Shown here: in pieces, positions 10,124 to 21,137 of the stretch
Position numbering within the stretch: the first letter of the stretch is position 1
How the letters are laid out: every line of letters begins with the position of its first letter
Origin: Laburnicola sp. R22_1
Taxonomy: Eukaryota > Ascomycota > Dothideomycetes > Pleosporales > Didymosphaeriaceae
Assembly: GCA_014281115.1 (NCBI GenBank)
Contig: JACONQ010000001.1
Coordinates: 4,712,001 to 4,776,000 of the forward strand
Length of the DNA: 64,000 bases
Direction of reading: 5' to 3'
Position numbers and translations under genes: made by a program
The notes under the pieces: model-generated
Databases searched by the model: none
What the model saw: the letters and a program-made list of their open reading frames with translations, nothing else
Told to the model about the DNA's origin: nothing

Positions 10124-11179
10124 CGCGCAAGCAACCATATTTACCATTTGCGCTGTAAGCAGAGCTTCCGAGACGCGACCTCGCCCTATATAAAGAGCAG
10201 AATAGACCAAGGCAAGTTACACATAGCCCTCGTTCATTAGATTTATCAAACTGATAATATTTACAATTACAAGCATGGAGCAGCCAGCACTTTTGTAAGG
10301 GCCTGCTGTTACTTGGGTCCATGATTTCTAGCTCATGAAGGAGATATTTGACGCCGTTGGCAATTATAAGATCCTTTATTCGTCATACGAGTTGCAGGTC
10401 ACTGGAACTATTAATTGTGGCAGTGCCGCCTGTTCGTAGCCACCTATCCTTAGTAGATGCTGTTCTCGTCGCTTCAGAATCGTTGAAATAGCTTTAGAAA
10501 ACGATAGGGCCCCGGACTTCGAGACTGCCTTTGTGGACTCGCATTTCGGTGCCAGACGCACAAGTCCCGAGAGCTGTGAACTCGGTTCTGCTCTACGCGT
10601 CGATTTCAGGACGGTTTCTTCCGAAACAATGTCCACGCCGCACAGGTCTTTGGTGGCGAGGTGCTTATATTTTTGGGGCTTACTACAGTACGGCCCCCGT
10701 CGGGGACTATGATCTTCGCTCCAATAGCATTGATGTGACTTGATTAACATGGAAACAGCGGCAGCATGCATATGAGCTCGTCCCTACGCCCCGCGTAAGC
10801 TCACAGATAAGGGTGCATTTGCCCGCTGTTTAGAGAACTATTAATCTATTTGGCTTTTTTCGCGTTGTTCTGCCTCGTCAAGTGCAACTACGTCGCTTTT
10901 CGCGGACTCCGAAGCTAGGATTGTGAGGCGGGGTTCGAGGCACTGAGATCTACGTCGCATTGGCTGAAGGACTCGTCAGTACACCCCAGGTGGTGCGGCA
11001 GTGTAGCATGGATCTTTTGCAGGTAATATTGCTGAAGTGCTTTACATTGCATAACCCAGTACGCTCCTGCACCACCTAGGAGGGTATAGATACAAAGATT
11101 CCGCACCTTGAAAGGATCTCTCCATACAACTCTTTGTTTGTTTCTGGTATCCAGAGCTTCACTTGCTTTTCCTCTTTCA
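10124..11179. other. No supported gene
   Basis: Several frames of 60-130 codons occur but none has a recognisable domain. The missing C-terminal part of the permease is not found here in any frame I read. A modest AT-rich patch sits near 10225-10275. Confidence 0.4.
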
Positions 11180-12497
11180 ATGGCCGCAGCCAGCCACCTC
11201 GCGACCACGACTGCCCAGGTGCGGTTGGTATGATAGCCTCCGACCAGAGTCATCAAGACGAGGGGATTCTCGGAGTCGATGCATTGCAGGTTCAAAAGCG
11301 CTATGGCGAAGAGTGTGCGAAGCGACTTCGGGACGACGGCAATGACCAATTCGTGGACATCTCTCTGAACGACAAATTCCAATCCTTGCTAAGGTGATCC
11401 CTGGGTTGATCCGAAGGATATCAAAGACCCTCTTACGGTGTTTCCAAATAATCGATGTCAATTTCTCATCCTCGGTGCTGGTTGGGGCGGCTTGTTATAC
11501 GCGGTGCGCATGGTCGAGGCATGCATTTGTCCCGAAGACATTCGTATCTTCGACAACGCGGGAAGTTTCGGGGGCACTTGGTACTGGAACAGATATCCAG
11601 GACTGTCGTGCGATATTGAGAGCTATAGCTACCTGCCATTGCTCGAGGAAACGGGATACGTGCCACACCACCACTCCAGTGGAGAAGAAATCCGCACCTA
11701 TGCCAATCACATCGCTAAAAACTAGGGGGTGGCCAACAGCGCCGTCTTCCAGACGAAAGCGACAAAATTGGTGTGGGATAAAGAATCAAAAGAGTGGCTC
11801 GTTAATCTGGTACAACAGCTCAAAGGGGAGGAACCGCAAACCATAAACATCCATGCACAGTTCGTCGCAGCAGCCAACGGCGTGCTCCACTAGCCAAAGT
11901 TGCCTGCTTTGCCTGGGATTCTCAACTATCAAGGCGATATCTTCCATTCTTCGCGCTGGAATTATGCGCTCACAGGCGGATCGCCTACAGACTCACCACT
12001 TACAAAGCTGCAAGAAAAACAGGTGGCTATCATAGGGACTGGGGTCACAGCTGCACAGATTGTCCCACATCTTGCTCACTGGGCGAAGCATCTGTATGTT
12101 ATTCAGCGCACTCCTTCTTCGGTGGATCGCCGGGTTTAGCAGGAGACAGAGCTAGAGTAGTTTCACAAAAATATGGCTACATCAGGAGGATGGCAGCGCG
12201 AGCGCATAAGAAATTTTCACCAGCACTTTACGACCAAAGAACCGCCTGCCATCAACATAGTAGATGACGAGTGGACGCGCGCTCTTGGCTTAGTTGGACT
12301 TACTGGTAATACTGCTGGCCCTAAGACGGTGGACGAGCTTCCGGCTTACATGGAAGAGCTCCATGCCATCGACCTGCCACGACAAGAGCGCATTCGTGCA
12401 CACGTGAATAGGGTAGTCAAAGATCCGACTGTCGCTAAGAAACTCCAGGCATGGTACCCTTCGTGGTGCAAGCGCCCTGTCTTCCATACCGTAATTA
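11180..12497 (+). pseudogene. Baeyer-Villiger monooxygenase, segment 1 (N-terminal two thirds), interrupted by transposons
   Basis: The likely start at 11180 gives MAAASHLATTTAQ, followed by a frame change before QVQKRYGEECAKRLRDDG and another at about 11395 before DPWVDPKDIKDPLT. From there one frame carries the flavin-binding Rossmann motif GAGWGG, GGTWYWNRYPGLSCD, the BVMO fingerprint [11 protein letters not shown] (consensus FxGxxxHxxxW), and the NADPH-binding GTGVTAAQ. Four in-frame stops occur, at 11723, 11891, 12137 and 12158, all TAG. Three follow from single C:G-to-T:A changes at expected Trp or Gln codons. The segment ends inside ...CKRPVFH... at the TA where transposon A begins. 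Intact enzymes of this type use FAD and NADPH to insert oxygen next to a ketone. This copy is dead; the rest of the gene lies at 16745-16762, 18888-19038 and 21138-21645. Confidence 0.88.
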
Positions 12498-12545
12498 CCG
12501 TGCCCGTGCGCGTAACGACCCACGTCGCGTAACGACCCAGGAACA
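12498..12545 (+). repeat. Left TIR of transposon A
   Basis: Begins CCGTGCCCGTG and matches the reverse complement of 14577-14624 at every base. It contains two copies of CGCGTAACGACCCA at offsets 12 and 29. Confidence 0.95.
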
Positions 12546-12649
12546 ACGCGCTCACTACTTCAAAAATGAGGGTATTGCAACAGCTATAATAGCTATTATT
12601 ACGAGATTTTGTAGTAGAGTAGTAAACAAAGGCATGCGATTAATTTGTA

Positions 12650-14527
12650 CTATCTAAATTTACTTGGAAGGTTAACGTTGCGGCCACGGCGGGTGGTGAA
12701 AGCTGGGGCAGCTAATGCAGCCTGTAATGCCTCCTTAGCAGCTGCACCAGCACTACGTTGTTTCTGACGCTTATTGGCTTAAGTAGAGGCTTTTAAGGCC
12801 TTGCGCTTGCCCTTTTAGGATAGTTGTATAGCTTTTTCAGCGTTGCGAGCTGCCTTCTAGCGCTCGCGTTCAGCTGCCTTGTCAGCCTTCTCCTTCTCCC
12901 TCACCACCTTAGCTGCCTCTCTCGCCACACGCCTCTCCTCTGCCTCCTGCTCTCGGAGTAGCTTAGCAGCAGCTTGAAGCTCCTTCCTGTTAGCCTTTGC
13001 AAGCTGCCCGTTATGCTCTTCCCTCTGCTTCACTGTCTCTCGTGCACGTGCCTCTCTGATCTTGCGCGGAGACCAGAAGACGGCACCACTGTAGTACTCC
13101 TGGCGCTGCTGCAAGTCAAGAGGTTTGCCGCGCTTCTTATGCTTCTTCTTAGCAGTGAGAGCCTCTCTTAGGCCATCGTTCTTATGGTGTAGCAGTTCGT
13201 TTTGTACTTGGAGTCCGTGGAGCGTTTGGGAGAGCGACTTTGACTCTTCTGCGGTAGTATCCTTCACTGCAGAGCGTACGAGACGCTCCATCTGACGCCA
13301 GTCGCTCTCCTTAAGCGCTGAGGGGCCTGCTTCGCCTTCATCTTGCTTCCTAGAGCTCTCTCTCTTGAAGCGTTTGAGTATAACCTCTGGGTCCATAGGC
13401 CATATACCAGTAGCTTCAAAGGACTTAAGGATAGTCTCTGTCTTAAATGAGGACTCCCACGCTCTCCAGAACAGTGGGAAAAAGTCCCCCTTCTTGACTG
13501 GTACTAGCCCTTGGCTCCTCTGGAGGTGGGTGGAGAGCTCCTTAGAGTAGGCGGTGGAGAGAGGTTTAAACATGACGACGTCGAGAGGTTGAAGCGTATA
13601 GGTAGAGTGAGGGGGAAATACAGCTAGGAGTATGCGATAGGATTCGCAGTAGTCGATAAACTCCTTCGTGAGGTGACTGCCATGGCCGTCAAGTATAAGG
13701 AGACGCCAGTCTCTCCCACAACGCGCTTTCTGCTTCGTGCAGCGATCAAATACCTGCTCTAGCCACGCTAAACCGATGTCGTTATTCGTCCATCCAGATG
13801 GAGATGAAGCTACAAAGACGTCGTGTTGCCCAGCTTTAATGGCGTCCACCCAAGCTGCCTACAGTAAGCTGTTTGCCAACTGATAGATAAGACCTGGCGG
13901 CAGAGCCTCCCCATCAGCGCAGACAGCTGCTAAGAGGGTGATCCATTCACGAGAGCCATCTTAGAGTGCCGCCTGCACCTCTTTTCGCTCCCACATCCGA
14001 CGGCTGAACACTCGTTTTGAGCGTCCTGTTATACCTATCATGAAGCCCTTCTCGTCCATATTGTAGGAATGGCGCGGCTGTATGTCGTACTGCTTTATCT
14101 TCTGATGTAGCAAGTCAAAGTATAGCTTATACTTAACGTTTGAATCAGCGTTGTGGCGGAGAGAGTCAATTCCAGATGTCCATTTGGAGATGAGATGGTG
14201 GCCGTGTCGGTCAAGAAAGCGGGTAACCCAAGCGTCGCTCACGGGCTCTGTGGCTGTCAAGGATGCGAAATTTTGTATCATCTCTCTTATAGGAGGCAGC
14301 CCTCTCTTTGTAAGGTCTTCAATATAGCTCACGAGCCCTAACTCTTGTTGTGGGCTGAGTACTTGTTGATCGCGATGCTTAGCTTCCCGTGGGCGCTGAC
14401 AGCCTTGGTGTCTTCGGCGCAGCGTACTGTGCGGTACACCAAACTGGCGAGCAATTTTCCGGTATATAAGTTGTTCTCCTGGTTTAAGCGATTCGATTGC
14501 TGCGAGCGCATCGTCAATTGGTGCCAT
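12650..14527 (-). pseudogene. Transposase of transposon A, inactivated by stop codons
   Basis: From ATG at 14527 the product starts MAPIDDALAAIESLKPG, a Psq-type helix-turn-helix. It is followed by the CENP-B/Tc5 type HTH (ERGLPP-like block IRE.MIQNFASL, then WVTRFLDRHG) and the DDE_1 core with YNMDEKGFMIGI and LILDGHGSHLTKEF, ending in a long charged coiled coil and a GRNV...PSKFR tail with a TAG at 12650-12652. Stops interrupt it near 13960 (CTC TAA GAT, expected CAA) and 13860 (expected CAG), and several more lie after 12857. All these are explained by C-to-T changes. The catalytic aspartates are still readable, so decay is mainly by stops. Confidence 0.9.
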
Positions 14528-14576
14528 GGTGGTGGAGTTATGACGCGTTGAAGTTTGGAGCTTGTCTGGTGTTTTG

Positions 14577-14624
14577 GTGTTCCTGGGTCGTTACGCGACG
14601 TGGGTCGTTACGCGCACGGGCACG
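14577..14624 (-). repeat. Right TIR of transposon A
   Basis: Perfect inverted copy of 12498-12545, followed at once by the TA shared with transposon B. Confidence 0.95.
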
Positions 14625-14626
14625 GT

Positions 14627-14663
14627 AGTCATCTGGCGCTCGGGCTCATCTGACGCCCACTTT
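14627..14663 (+). repeat. Left TIR of transposon B
   Basis: Starts GTCATCTGGCGCTCGGG and is the exact reverse complement of 16708-16744. Confidence 0.95.
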
Positions 14664-14708
14664 TCCATCGCCCACACCAAAATTTCAAAAATCTCTACAA
14701 CCACCAAT

Positions 14709-16592
14709 ATGGACCCGATTGACGCAGCTCTTGAAGCGTTAAAGTCGCTCGATATAGGCGAAAAGCCTAATTATTCTCAAATTGCGAAAAAGTACGGCGT
14801 TGATCGCAACAAGCTATCGAGGCGGTTTCGCGGGGTGCAGGGCAGCCGTGCAGCCCAATACAAAAATCAGCAACTTCTCAACAACGCGCAAGAATTAGAG
14901 CTTTTAAAATATATTGATAAGCTCTGCGGCCGTGGCCTACTTCCTACGAAGCAGATAATACGAAATTTCGCGCAAGAAATATCAGGAAAACAGCCTGGAA
15001 GAAGCTGGGTTGATCGATATATCGCACGGCATAACATCGAGCTCATATCGCGATGGACTACCGGTATTGACGCCCAGCGCCACAAAGCCGATTCCGCATA
15101 CAAATACAGCTTATATTTCAAGCTTCTAGAATCTAAAATTGAGCAGTACGACGTCGAGCCGGCAAATATATACAATATGGACAAGAAGGGCTTCTTAATC
15201 GGGGTGCTGAGCAAAATGAAGCGTATATTCTCCCGCAGGCGATATGAAGAAGCAGGGATCAAGCAAATGCTTCAAGACGGCAATAGGGAGTGGATTACGA
15301 CGATTGCTTGTATTTGCGCCAACAGCAGTACTCTTACGCCTTCCTTGATATACCAAGCGCTCTCCGGCAATATACAGGACAGCTAGTTACAAGATCTCAA
15401 TCCTACAGAGCACAAGTGCTTCATAACCTCATCACCTTCAGGATGGACGAATAATACAGTAGGCATAGCATGGCTGCAGCAAGTATTCAATCAGGAGACT
15501 AAGAGCAAGGCAGGGCGCTCAAGAAGGCTTCTAATACTTAATAGGCATAGTTCACATGTTACAAAGGCCTTTATCGAGTACTATAATCGAAATAGGATCC
15601 TCCTTGCTATATACCCACCTCATTCGACGCATACGCTGCAGCCGCTCAATGTCTGCCTCTTCAAGCCTCTCTCCGCCGCATATACTCAAGAGCTCACTCA
15701 ATTCATGTATAACTGCCAAGGGCTCAGCTCTATCACCAAGCGCGACTTCTTCCGGCTTTTCTATAGTGCCTGGCATACAGCGTTTCAAGAAAATACAGTA
15801 CTCAAAGCTTTTAAAGCTACTGGGCTATCACCATTTGATCCAGAGGTGATCCTCAAGAGATTCAAGCATAAGGAGATGGAGAGGCCCTCATCGAGCGAGA
15901 GTAGTACGTCAATACTCTCTGCAAGCGATTGGCGGAAGATTGAGCGCTTACTGAGGCAGACGGTGGAGGATATCTACGATAAACGCTCTCAGCAGCTTAG
16001 CCATACGATCCACGCCCTCGCTGTACGCGAACAACTACTAGAGCATGAAAATAAGTGCCTACGAGACGCTCTATACAACGAGAAGAAGCGCCGGCAGCGT
16101 GGCAAGCCTCTACCCTTGATAGCGCCACCAGAATATCATGGTGGTGCCGTATTCTGGTCCCCATCCAAAGTTCAAGACGCTCGCGATAGGCAGGCTCAAA
16201 AGGAAGCTGAAGAACAACAACTACAACACCAAAAGGACCAGGAAAAGCTCGCTAAGGAACAAGCAAAGGCAGACAAAGCTGCTATAATAGAGGAGAGAAA
16301 GCGTATGAAGCTTGTGGCTAAGGAGCTTAAGTTACAAGAGCAGCGCTTGAAGGCTGCAGCGCGTGAGGAAGAGCAGATCGCGAAGGCAGCTGAAAAACAA
16401 CTTAGGGCCGATATACAATTGTCTAAAAAGGGTAAGGCGCGTAGCCTTAAGGCTCCTGCACATCCTGCTCGTGTTATTAAGGAGCCAGAGGTTGATGTTG
16501 AGGATCCATCGGTCATTGAAGGGGTGGTGGAGGCATCCGGCCCATCAACGCGCACTCGCAAGGTACGCCTCCCACAGAGGTATCGCACGTAA
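14709..16592 (+). pseudogene. Transposase of transposon B, RIP-like damage
   Basis: The start MDPIDAALEALKSLDIG (Psq HTH), GRGLLPTKQIIRNFAQE and WVDRYIARHN (CENP-B-type HTH) lead to the DDE_1 domain. A TAG at about 15385 replaces the Trp codon seen at the same place in transposon D (GACAGC TAG versus GACACC TGG). After it the second catalytic motif reads ILNRHSSH where D has LLDGHGSH, so the catalytic Asp has become Asn. The third reads LQPLNV instead of LQPLDV. All are G-to-A type changes. The C-terminal coiled coil and final LPQRYRT are intact up to TAA at 16590. Confidence 0.9.
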
Positions 16593-16707
16593 TTTATCGT
16601 TGCCAATCAATCAAACAAACCTTCAAGAATGCTCCTCTAAAAAATCTCGTGATAATTAGATTTATATAGGACTATACAACTTCAAAAGTAGTGGTGGTTG
16701 ACATGTC

Positions 16708-16744
16708 AAAAGTGGGCGTCAGATGAGCCCGAGCGCCAGATGAC
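16708..16744 (-). repeat. Right TIR of transposon B
   Basis: Exact inverted copy of 14627-14663. Confidence 0.95.
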
Positions 16745-16762
16745 TAATTACAGTAATAAGTA
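16745..16762 (+). pseudogene. BVMO micro-segment between transposons B and C
   Basis: Eighteen bases, TA-N14-TA, separate transposon B from C. When A+B and C are removed with one TA each, these bases read in frame with the BVMO on both sides (FHT VINYSNK YLQTFN), so they are host coding sequence and not transposon. Confidence 0.75.
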
Positions 16763-16807
16763 CCGTAGCTTGGCAGTCAGTGCACAGCGTCAGTCAATGC
16801 ACACCCC
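16763..16807 (+). repeat. Left TIR of transposon C
   Basis: Starts CCGTAGCTTGGCAGTCAG and matches the reverse complement of 18843-18887 exactly. Confidence 0.95.
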
Positions 16808-17085
16808 CAACACGATCGCTCGGCCAGCAACATGAGGCTACTGAGCCACCCACAATCAATATTATCACGAGATTTTCTGGAGTTGAGGTCTCCTAGGCCT
16901 GTAGATGATTGCTAGCTACTCAGATTATAGATATCTACTTGGTGTTCTGATGATTCGGCCACTGCGCGATGAGGGCGTTGGTAGAGCAGATGCAGCTTCA
17001 TCAACGCGTACAGGTGCCGACGCAGGCTTTTTTTTCTTGATAGGTAGAACAGTAGACTCTGAAGCCTTTTTGTTACCCTTTTTGG

Positions 17086-18798
17086 CTAATTTGATGCGAT
17101 TTTGAAGTTGTTGATTGGCCCTACGAGCCTGTTGATTGAGGCGTCGCTCAGCAGCCTTACCGGCCCTCTGCTTTGCGCGCGCATCTCTAGCAGCTGCTCG
17201 AGCAACACGCTTCTCCTGGAGTAGTCTTGCTTTGAGCTGCTGGCTAGCTCGACGGGCCTCTGCTTGCTCACTTTTTGAAGCTGTAGTTGCTGCGCTTCAG
17301 CATCTTTTTCGTGTTGACGATCACGTGCCCGCTGTACGCTATGAGGTGACCAGAAAATAGCTCCACCATAATACTCATCTGGCCGATCAAGAGGTAGAGG
17401 CCTGCCTCGCTTTGAGCGTTTCTTCTGCCTTGCTAGAGCCTCCCGCAGGCCTTTGTTTTCATGCTCTAGGAGTTGCTTTTGTACAGAGATTGAGTGTACA
17501 GTTCGACTCAGCTTCTTGGCCTTATTACTACCCCCTGCATCAACAACAGCCTTCAGAAGCCTATCAATCTTTCTCCAATCTGAAGCACTGAGTACTGAGG
17601 TTGAGCTCTCTCGTGATTGTTGATCGGGAGGCACAGCCTGATCAAATCGCTTGAGGATAGTCGTCGGATCCAGCGGGGAGATGCCTGTAGCTTCAAAGGC
17701 CCGGAGTATTAATGGCTGCCTCATAGTGTTGACCCAGGCCTTCCAGAATAGGCTGAAGAAGTCTCTCTTAGCAATAGAGGCTAGCCCCTGGCTGTTCTGT
17801 AGGAAGGCTGACAGCTCATTTGAATACGCAGTTGATAGAGGCTTGAACACGCAGACATCTAGAGGCTGCAACGTATGGGTCGAATGGGGTGGATAGATGG
17901 CCAACAGGATCCTATTACGATCACAATAGTCAATAAAATCCATAGTGGTATGAGATCCATGGCCATCAAGGATCAATAGTCGATATGATCGTCCAGCTTT
18001 TGACTTTGTGAGGCGATTAAACACCTGTTGAAGCCATGCTAGGCCTATCTGATTATTCGTCCAGCCAGATTCTGATGCCGTGATAAAGGCCTGATGGTGT
18101 TGAGGATTGAGGTCCTCTATCCAACTTGATTGTATATCCGTAGAGGTGGCCTGATAGATCAGAGCTGGATCTAGGGCAGATCCGTCGGCGCATATACAGG
18201 CTATGAGCGATATCCACTCGCGGCTGCCATCCTGGATAGCTTGCCTTACAGCCTTGCTCTCGTACAGAGGCCTATCAAAGATGCTCTTTGAGCGGGAGGT
18301 GATGCCGAGTAGGAAGCCTTTCTCGTCCATATTGTAGATATCTCGAGCCTCGATCTAATATTGCTCAATCTTTTGCTGTAGGAGGTCAAAGTAGAGCTTA
18401 TATTTGGCCGAGGAATCAGCTTTGTGGCGATTACTGTCGATGCCGGCCGTCCATCGTGATATTAAGGATTCAGCGTTGCGCCTGACGAAGCGATCAACCC
18501 ATGATAAGCTAACCTCCTTTTTGGCTATAGTAGAGGCAAAGCTTTGTATCATGAGCCGTGTAGGAGGAAGGCCACGTTTAGTAAGGCGTTTGATATAGCG
18601 TAGAAGCTCCTGTTCTTGTTTTTCGCTGAGATTTCGACGCGCAGAGTTGGTAGTTGCACGCGCCTGTGTGAGGCGTTGATGCCTTCGCATCAACGTAGTC
18701 CGCACAACACCATAGTCCTTCGCAATTTGATTGTATGAAAAATATTCTCCTGGTTCTCGCGATTCGATTGCTGCAATTGCGGCCTCGATTGGATCCAT
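17086..18798 (-). pseudogene. Transposase of transposon C, broken
   Basis: By alignment with its relatives the start is the ATG at 18798 (MDPIEAAIAAIESREPG), not an earlier in-frame ATG. The two HTH domains end in WVDRFVRRN, and a TAG near 18353 interrupts just before the DDE_1 core. The core itself (18330 leftward) is whole, with NMDEKGFLLGI, LILDGHGSHTTMDF and LQPLDVCVFKPL giving the three catalytic aspartates. A frame change near 17290 scrambles the C-terminal coiled coil. The true coding end probably lay near 16930. Confidence 0.88.
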
Positions 18799-18842
18799 AT
18801 TGGTGGATATGCGGCGTGTCAAAGTTGGGCTATCGCATTAGT

Positions 18843-18887
18843 GGGGTGTGCATTGACTGACGCTGTGCACTGACTGCCAAGCTACGG
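18843..18887 (-). repeat. Right TIR of transposon C
   Basis: Exact inverted copy of 16763-16807. Confidence 0.95.
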
Positions 18888-19038
18888 TACCTACAGACAT
18901 TTAATCGCGAAAACGTAACTCTTGTTAATACAGAGGGAAAAGGCCTTAATCGCCTTAGCGTCGGCTCCATCATCTCAGGCGAGGAATCTTACGCCATTAA
19001 TGTCGTAATCTTTGCCACTGGCTTTCGTGCACCCTTTA
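18888..19038 (+). pseudogene. Baeyer-Villiger monooxygenase, segment 2
   Basis: Stranded between transposons C and D, this 151-base piece reads YLQTFNRENVTLVNTEGKG and then SYAINVVIFATGFRAPF in one frame. The (I/V)FATGF block is the conserved second dinucleotide-fold signature of flavin monooxygenases and follows directly on segment 1 in intact family members. There is no stop in this piece. Its ends are the TA sites of C and D. Confidence 0.88.
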
Positions 19039-19083
19039 CCGTGTTTCATCACCTGACGATCGGCCCCACCGGACGATCGATTT
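19039..19083 (+). repeat. Left TIR of transposon D
   Basis: Starts CCGTGTTTCATCACC; 43 of 45 bases match the reverse complement of 21093-21137. Confidence 0.93.
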
Positions 19084-19136
19084 TCCGCCTCAACAGCCCA
19101 ACTTCGGCACCTTTTGCAACGCTCTATACAACGAAT

Positions 19137-20977
19137 ATGGCCGAATTAAGTGCTGCTCTTGACTATTTGAGCTCGCTGAGCATCTCTGAGAAGCCTAATT
19201 ACACCAAAGTCGCTCAAAAATATGGCTGCGATCGCAATACGTTGTCGCGCCGGCATCGCAGGGTGCAGGGCACGCGCGACGCGCTGGCCGACAGCCAGCG
19301 CCTCCTCAACACCCAACAGGAAACTGAGCTTCTACAATATATTAATGGCCTTTGCGAACGAGGATTACCCCTACAAAGGAGATGATACGAAATTTCGCAT
19401 CAGAAATAGCTGGGAAGCCTGCTGGCAAAAACTGGGTTGACCGATTTATACGACGCCACAAAGTCGACCTACTTTCCCACTGGACCTCTGGTATAGACGC
19501 CTCACGTAAACGCGCCGACTCTGCCTTCAAGTACGCCCTATATTTCGAGCTCCTACGTAAAAAGATTGAGCAGTATAACGTCGACAAGCGCCACATGTAC
19601 AATATGGATGAGAAGGGTTTCCTAATTGGGGTGCTGTCAAAAATGAAGCGTGTCTTCTCCCGACAGCGCTATGAGAGCGGCGGCATTAAACAAATGCTCC
19701 AGGACGGCAATCGCGAGTGGATTACAACGCTAGCATGTATTTGCGCTGATGGAAGCTCTCTTACGCCTTGCTTGATTTATCAAGCGCAGTCAAACAATAT
19801 ACAAGACACCTGGTTACAAGATTTTGACGATTCCTTACACAAAGCTTTCTTTGCGGTATCACCAAGTGGATGGACGAACAACGATTTAGGCCTAGCATGG
19901 GTCAAACAGGTGTTTGACAGGGAGACTAAGGCAAAGGCGCGCCGCGATTATCGTCTACTACTCCTTGACGGCCATGGATCGCATGTTACAATGGAGTTTA
20001 TTGACTACTGCGATCAAAATAAGATCCTCCTGGCTATCTATCCACCTCATTCAACCCATACGCTCCAGCCGCTCGACGTCGCGCTATTCAAGCCTCTCAG
20101 CACTGCCTACTCCGCTGAACTTACTGAGTACTTAGATAAGTGCCAGGGCCTCTCAAGAGTCACAAAGCGCGACTTCTTCGCTATGTTTGAGAGGGCCTGG
20201 CAGTGCTCCTTTCAAGAAAACACGATCTGCAGCGCCTTTAAGGCCACTGGCGTAGTGCCTTTCAACCCCCAAGTAATCCTTCAGCGCTTTAATAATATAG
20301 ACCTAGAGCGGCCATCCTCAAGCGACAGCAGCTCTTCTGTACTTAGCGCTTCAGATTGGCGTAAAATTGAGAGACTCTTGCGCCAGGTTGTCTCTGATAC
20401 TTACGCTGAGGGGTCCCGGCAGCTCTCCCGCACTATGCACTCAATTTCAGTGCGCAACACCCTCCTGAACCATGAAAATACGCGTTTACGAGAAGCGCTA
20501 GCCCAGAAGAAGCGCCCTACGCAAGGAAAGCCTCTACTGCTTGAACCACCTGCAGATTACGCTGGCGGCGCAATATTTTGGTCCCCCGCAAAGGTCAAGG
20601 AAGCTCGCCAACGCCAGGCACAAAAAGATCAGGAGGCAAAGGCTAAGGAGCAAGAGAAGGAGCAGAGGAAGGCTATCCAGGAGGAGCAGAGGCGTACAAA
20701 GGCTATACAAGAGGAGGAGCGCGCCCAGGGCCCTGGCGTCAACCCAGGCGCTTCGGGCACCAAAAGCAAGGCCCCCAAAGGCATCCAAGAAGCTCCTCTC
20801 CCACTCCAAAACACCTCCAAGGTGACGCGCAAGGGCAAGGAGAAGGTTATTACGCCTCCTTTAATTGATGAGGAGGATGTAGAGTACAACTTTTCATCTG
20901 TTGTAGATGTGGCGCCTACGCCAGCGCGTACACGCCGGGGTCGCTCTTTACGGCTCCCTGAGCGTTATCGCACCTAA
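19137..20977 (+). pseudogene. Transposase of transposon D, one single-base frameshift
   Basis: The ATG at 19137 opens MAELSAALDYLSSLSISEK (Psq HTH). In CGAGGATTACCCCTACAAAGG (19358 on) one base is missing relative to the expected RGLPPTKEMIRNF, so the frame ends at 19385 and the rest is read from an overlapping frame that is open for 541 codons. That part has WVDRFIRRH, the DDE_1 aspartates in YNMDEKGF, LLLLDGHGSH and LQPLDVALFKPL (35 residues between the last two, a DD35D arrangement), a Glu/Lys/Gln-rich coiled coil and a final RGRSLRLPERYRT. Apart from the one indel nothing essential seems lost. Ribosomal frameshifting is conceivable but the site is not a classical slippery heptamer. Confidence 0.88.
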
Positions 20978-21092
20978 TAAAGTATCGCGATCGTCTCCTA
21001 TGCCTCTCAAAAGCTCTCCACCAAAAAATCTGGCCTGTATACAATTTGTATTGCGTTGTACAGCTTCAAAAGTTGTACGCACGGACCCTGCC

Positions 21093-21137
21093 AAATCGAT
21101 CGTCAGGTGGGGCCGATCGTCGGGTGATGAAACACGG
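21093..21137 (-). repeat. Right TIR of transposon D
   Basis: Inverted copy of 19039-19083 with two mismatches. Confidence 0.93.

Larger units (their letters stand above)
12498..14624 (-). mobile_element. Transposon A: DDE_1 (Tc1/mariner superfamily, Fot/pogo-like)
   Basis: The element is 2127 bp, bounded by 48 bp perfect terminal inverted repeats (12498-12545 and 14577-14624) and by TA at 12496-12497 and 14625-14626. The TIR holds a 14 bp word CGCGTAACGACCCA twice, starting 17 bp apart. Its transposase runs right to left. It is inserted in the BVMO gene. Its right TA is also the left TA of transposon B. Length, TA target and DDE_1 transposase with CENP-B-type DNA-binding domains are the normal set for this group. 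Confidence 0.95.
14627..16744 (+). mobile_element. Transposon B: DDE_1 type
   Basis: The element is 2118 bp with 37 bp perfect TIRs (14627-14663, 16708-16744) and TA on both sides (14625-14626, shared with A, and 16745-16746). The TIR repeats the word TCATCTGGCGC / TCATCTGACGC with a 17 bp period. The transposase is transcribed left to right, so A and B lie head to head with about 180 bp between their start codons. Confidence 0.95.
16763..18887 (-). mobile_element. Transposon C: DDE_1 type
   Basis: The element is 2125 bp with 45 bp perfect TIRs (16763-16807, 18843-18887), and TA at 16761-16762 and 18888-18889. The TIR carries CAGTCAGTGCAC and CAGTCAATGCAC, starting 17 bp apart. The transposase runs right to left. 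The insertion split a TAC codon of the BVMO. Confidence 0.95.
19039..21137 (+). mobile_element. Transposon D: DDE_1 type, best preserved copy
   Basis: The element is 2099 bp with 45 bp TIRs that differ at two positions (19039-19083, 21093-21137), and TA at 19037-19038 and 21138-21139. GACGATCG occurs twice in the TIR, 17 bp apart. It interrupts the BVMO gene at a TTT-ACC codon junction. Transcribed left to right. It is the least mutated element in the window. Confidence 0.95.

Noticed and set aside
10915..11382. 155-codon minus-strand frame overlapping the BVMO start
   Set aside because: It is antisense to recognisable BVMO N-terminal sequence (YGEECAKRLRDDG and flanks) and has no family of its own, so it is a shadow frame.
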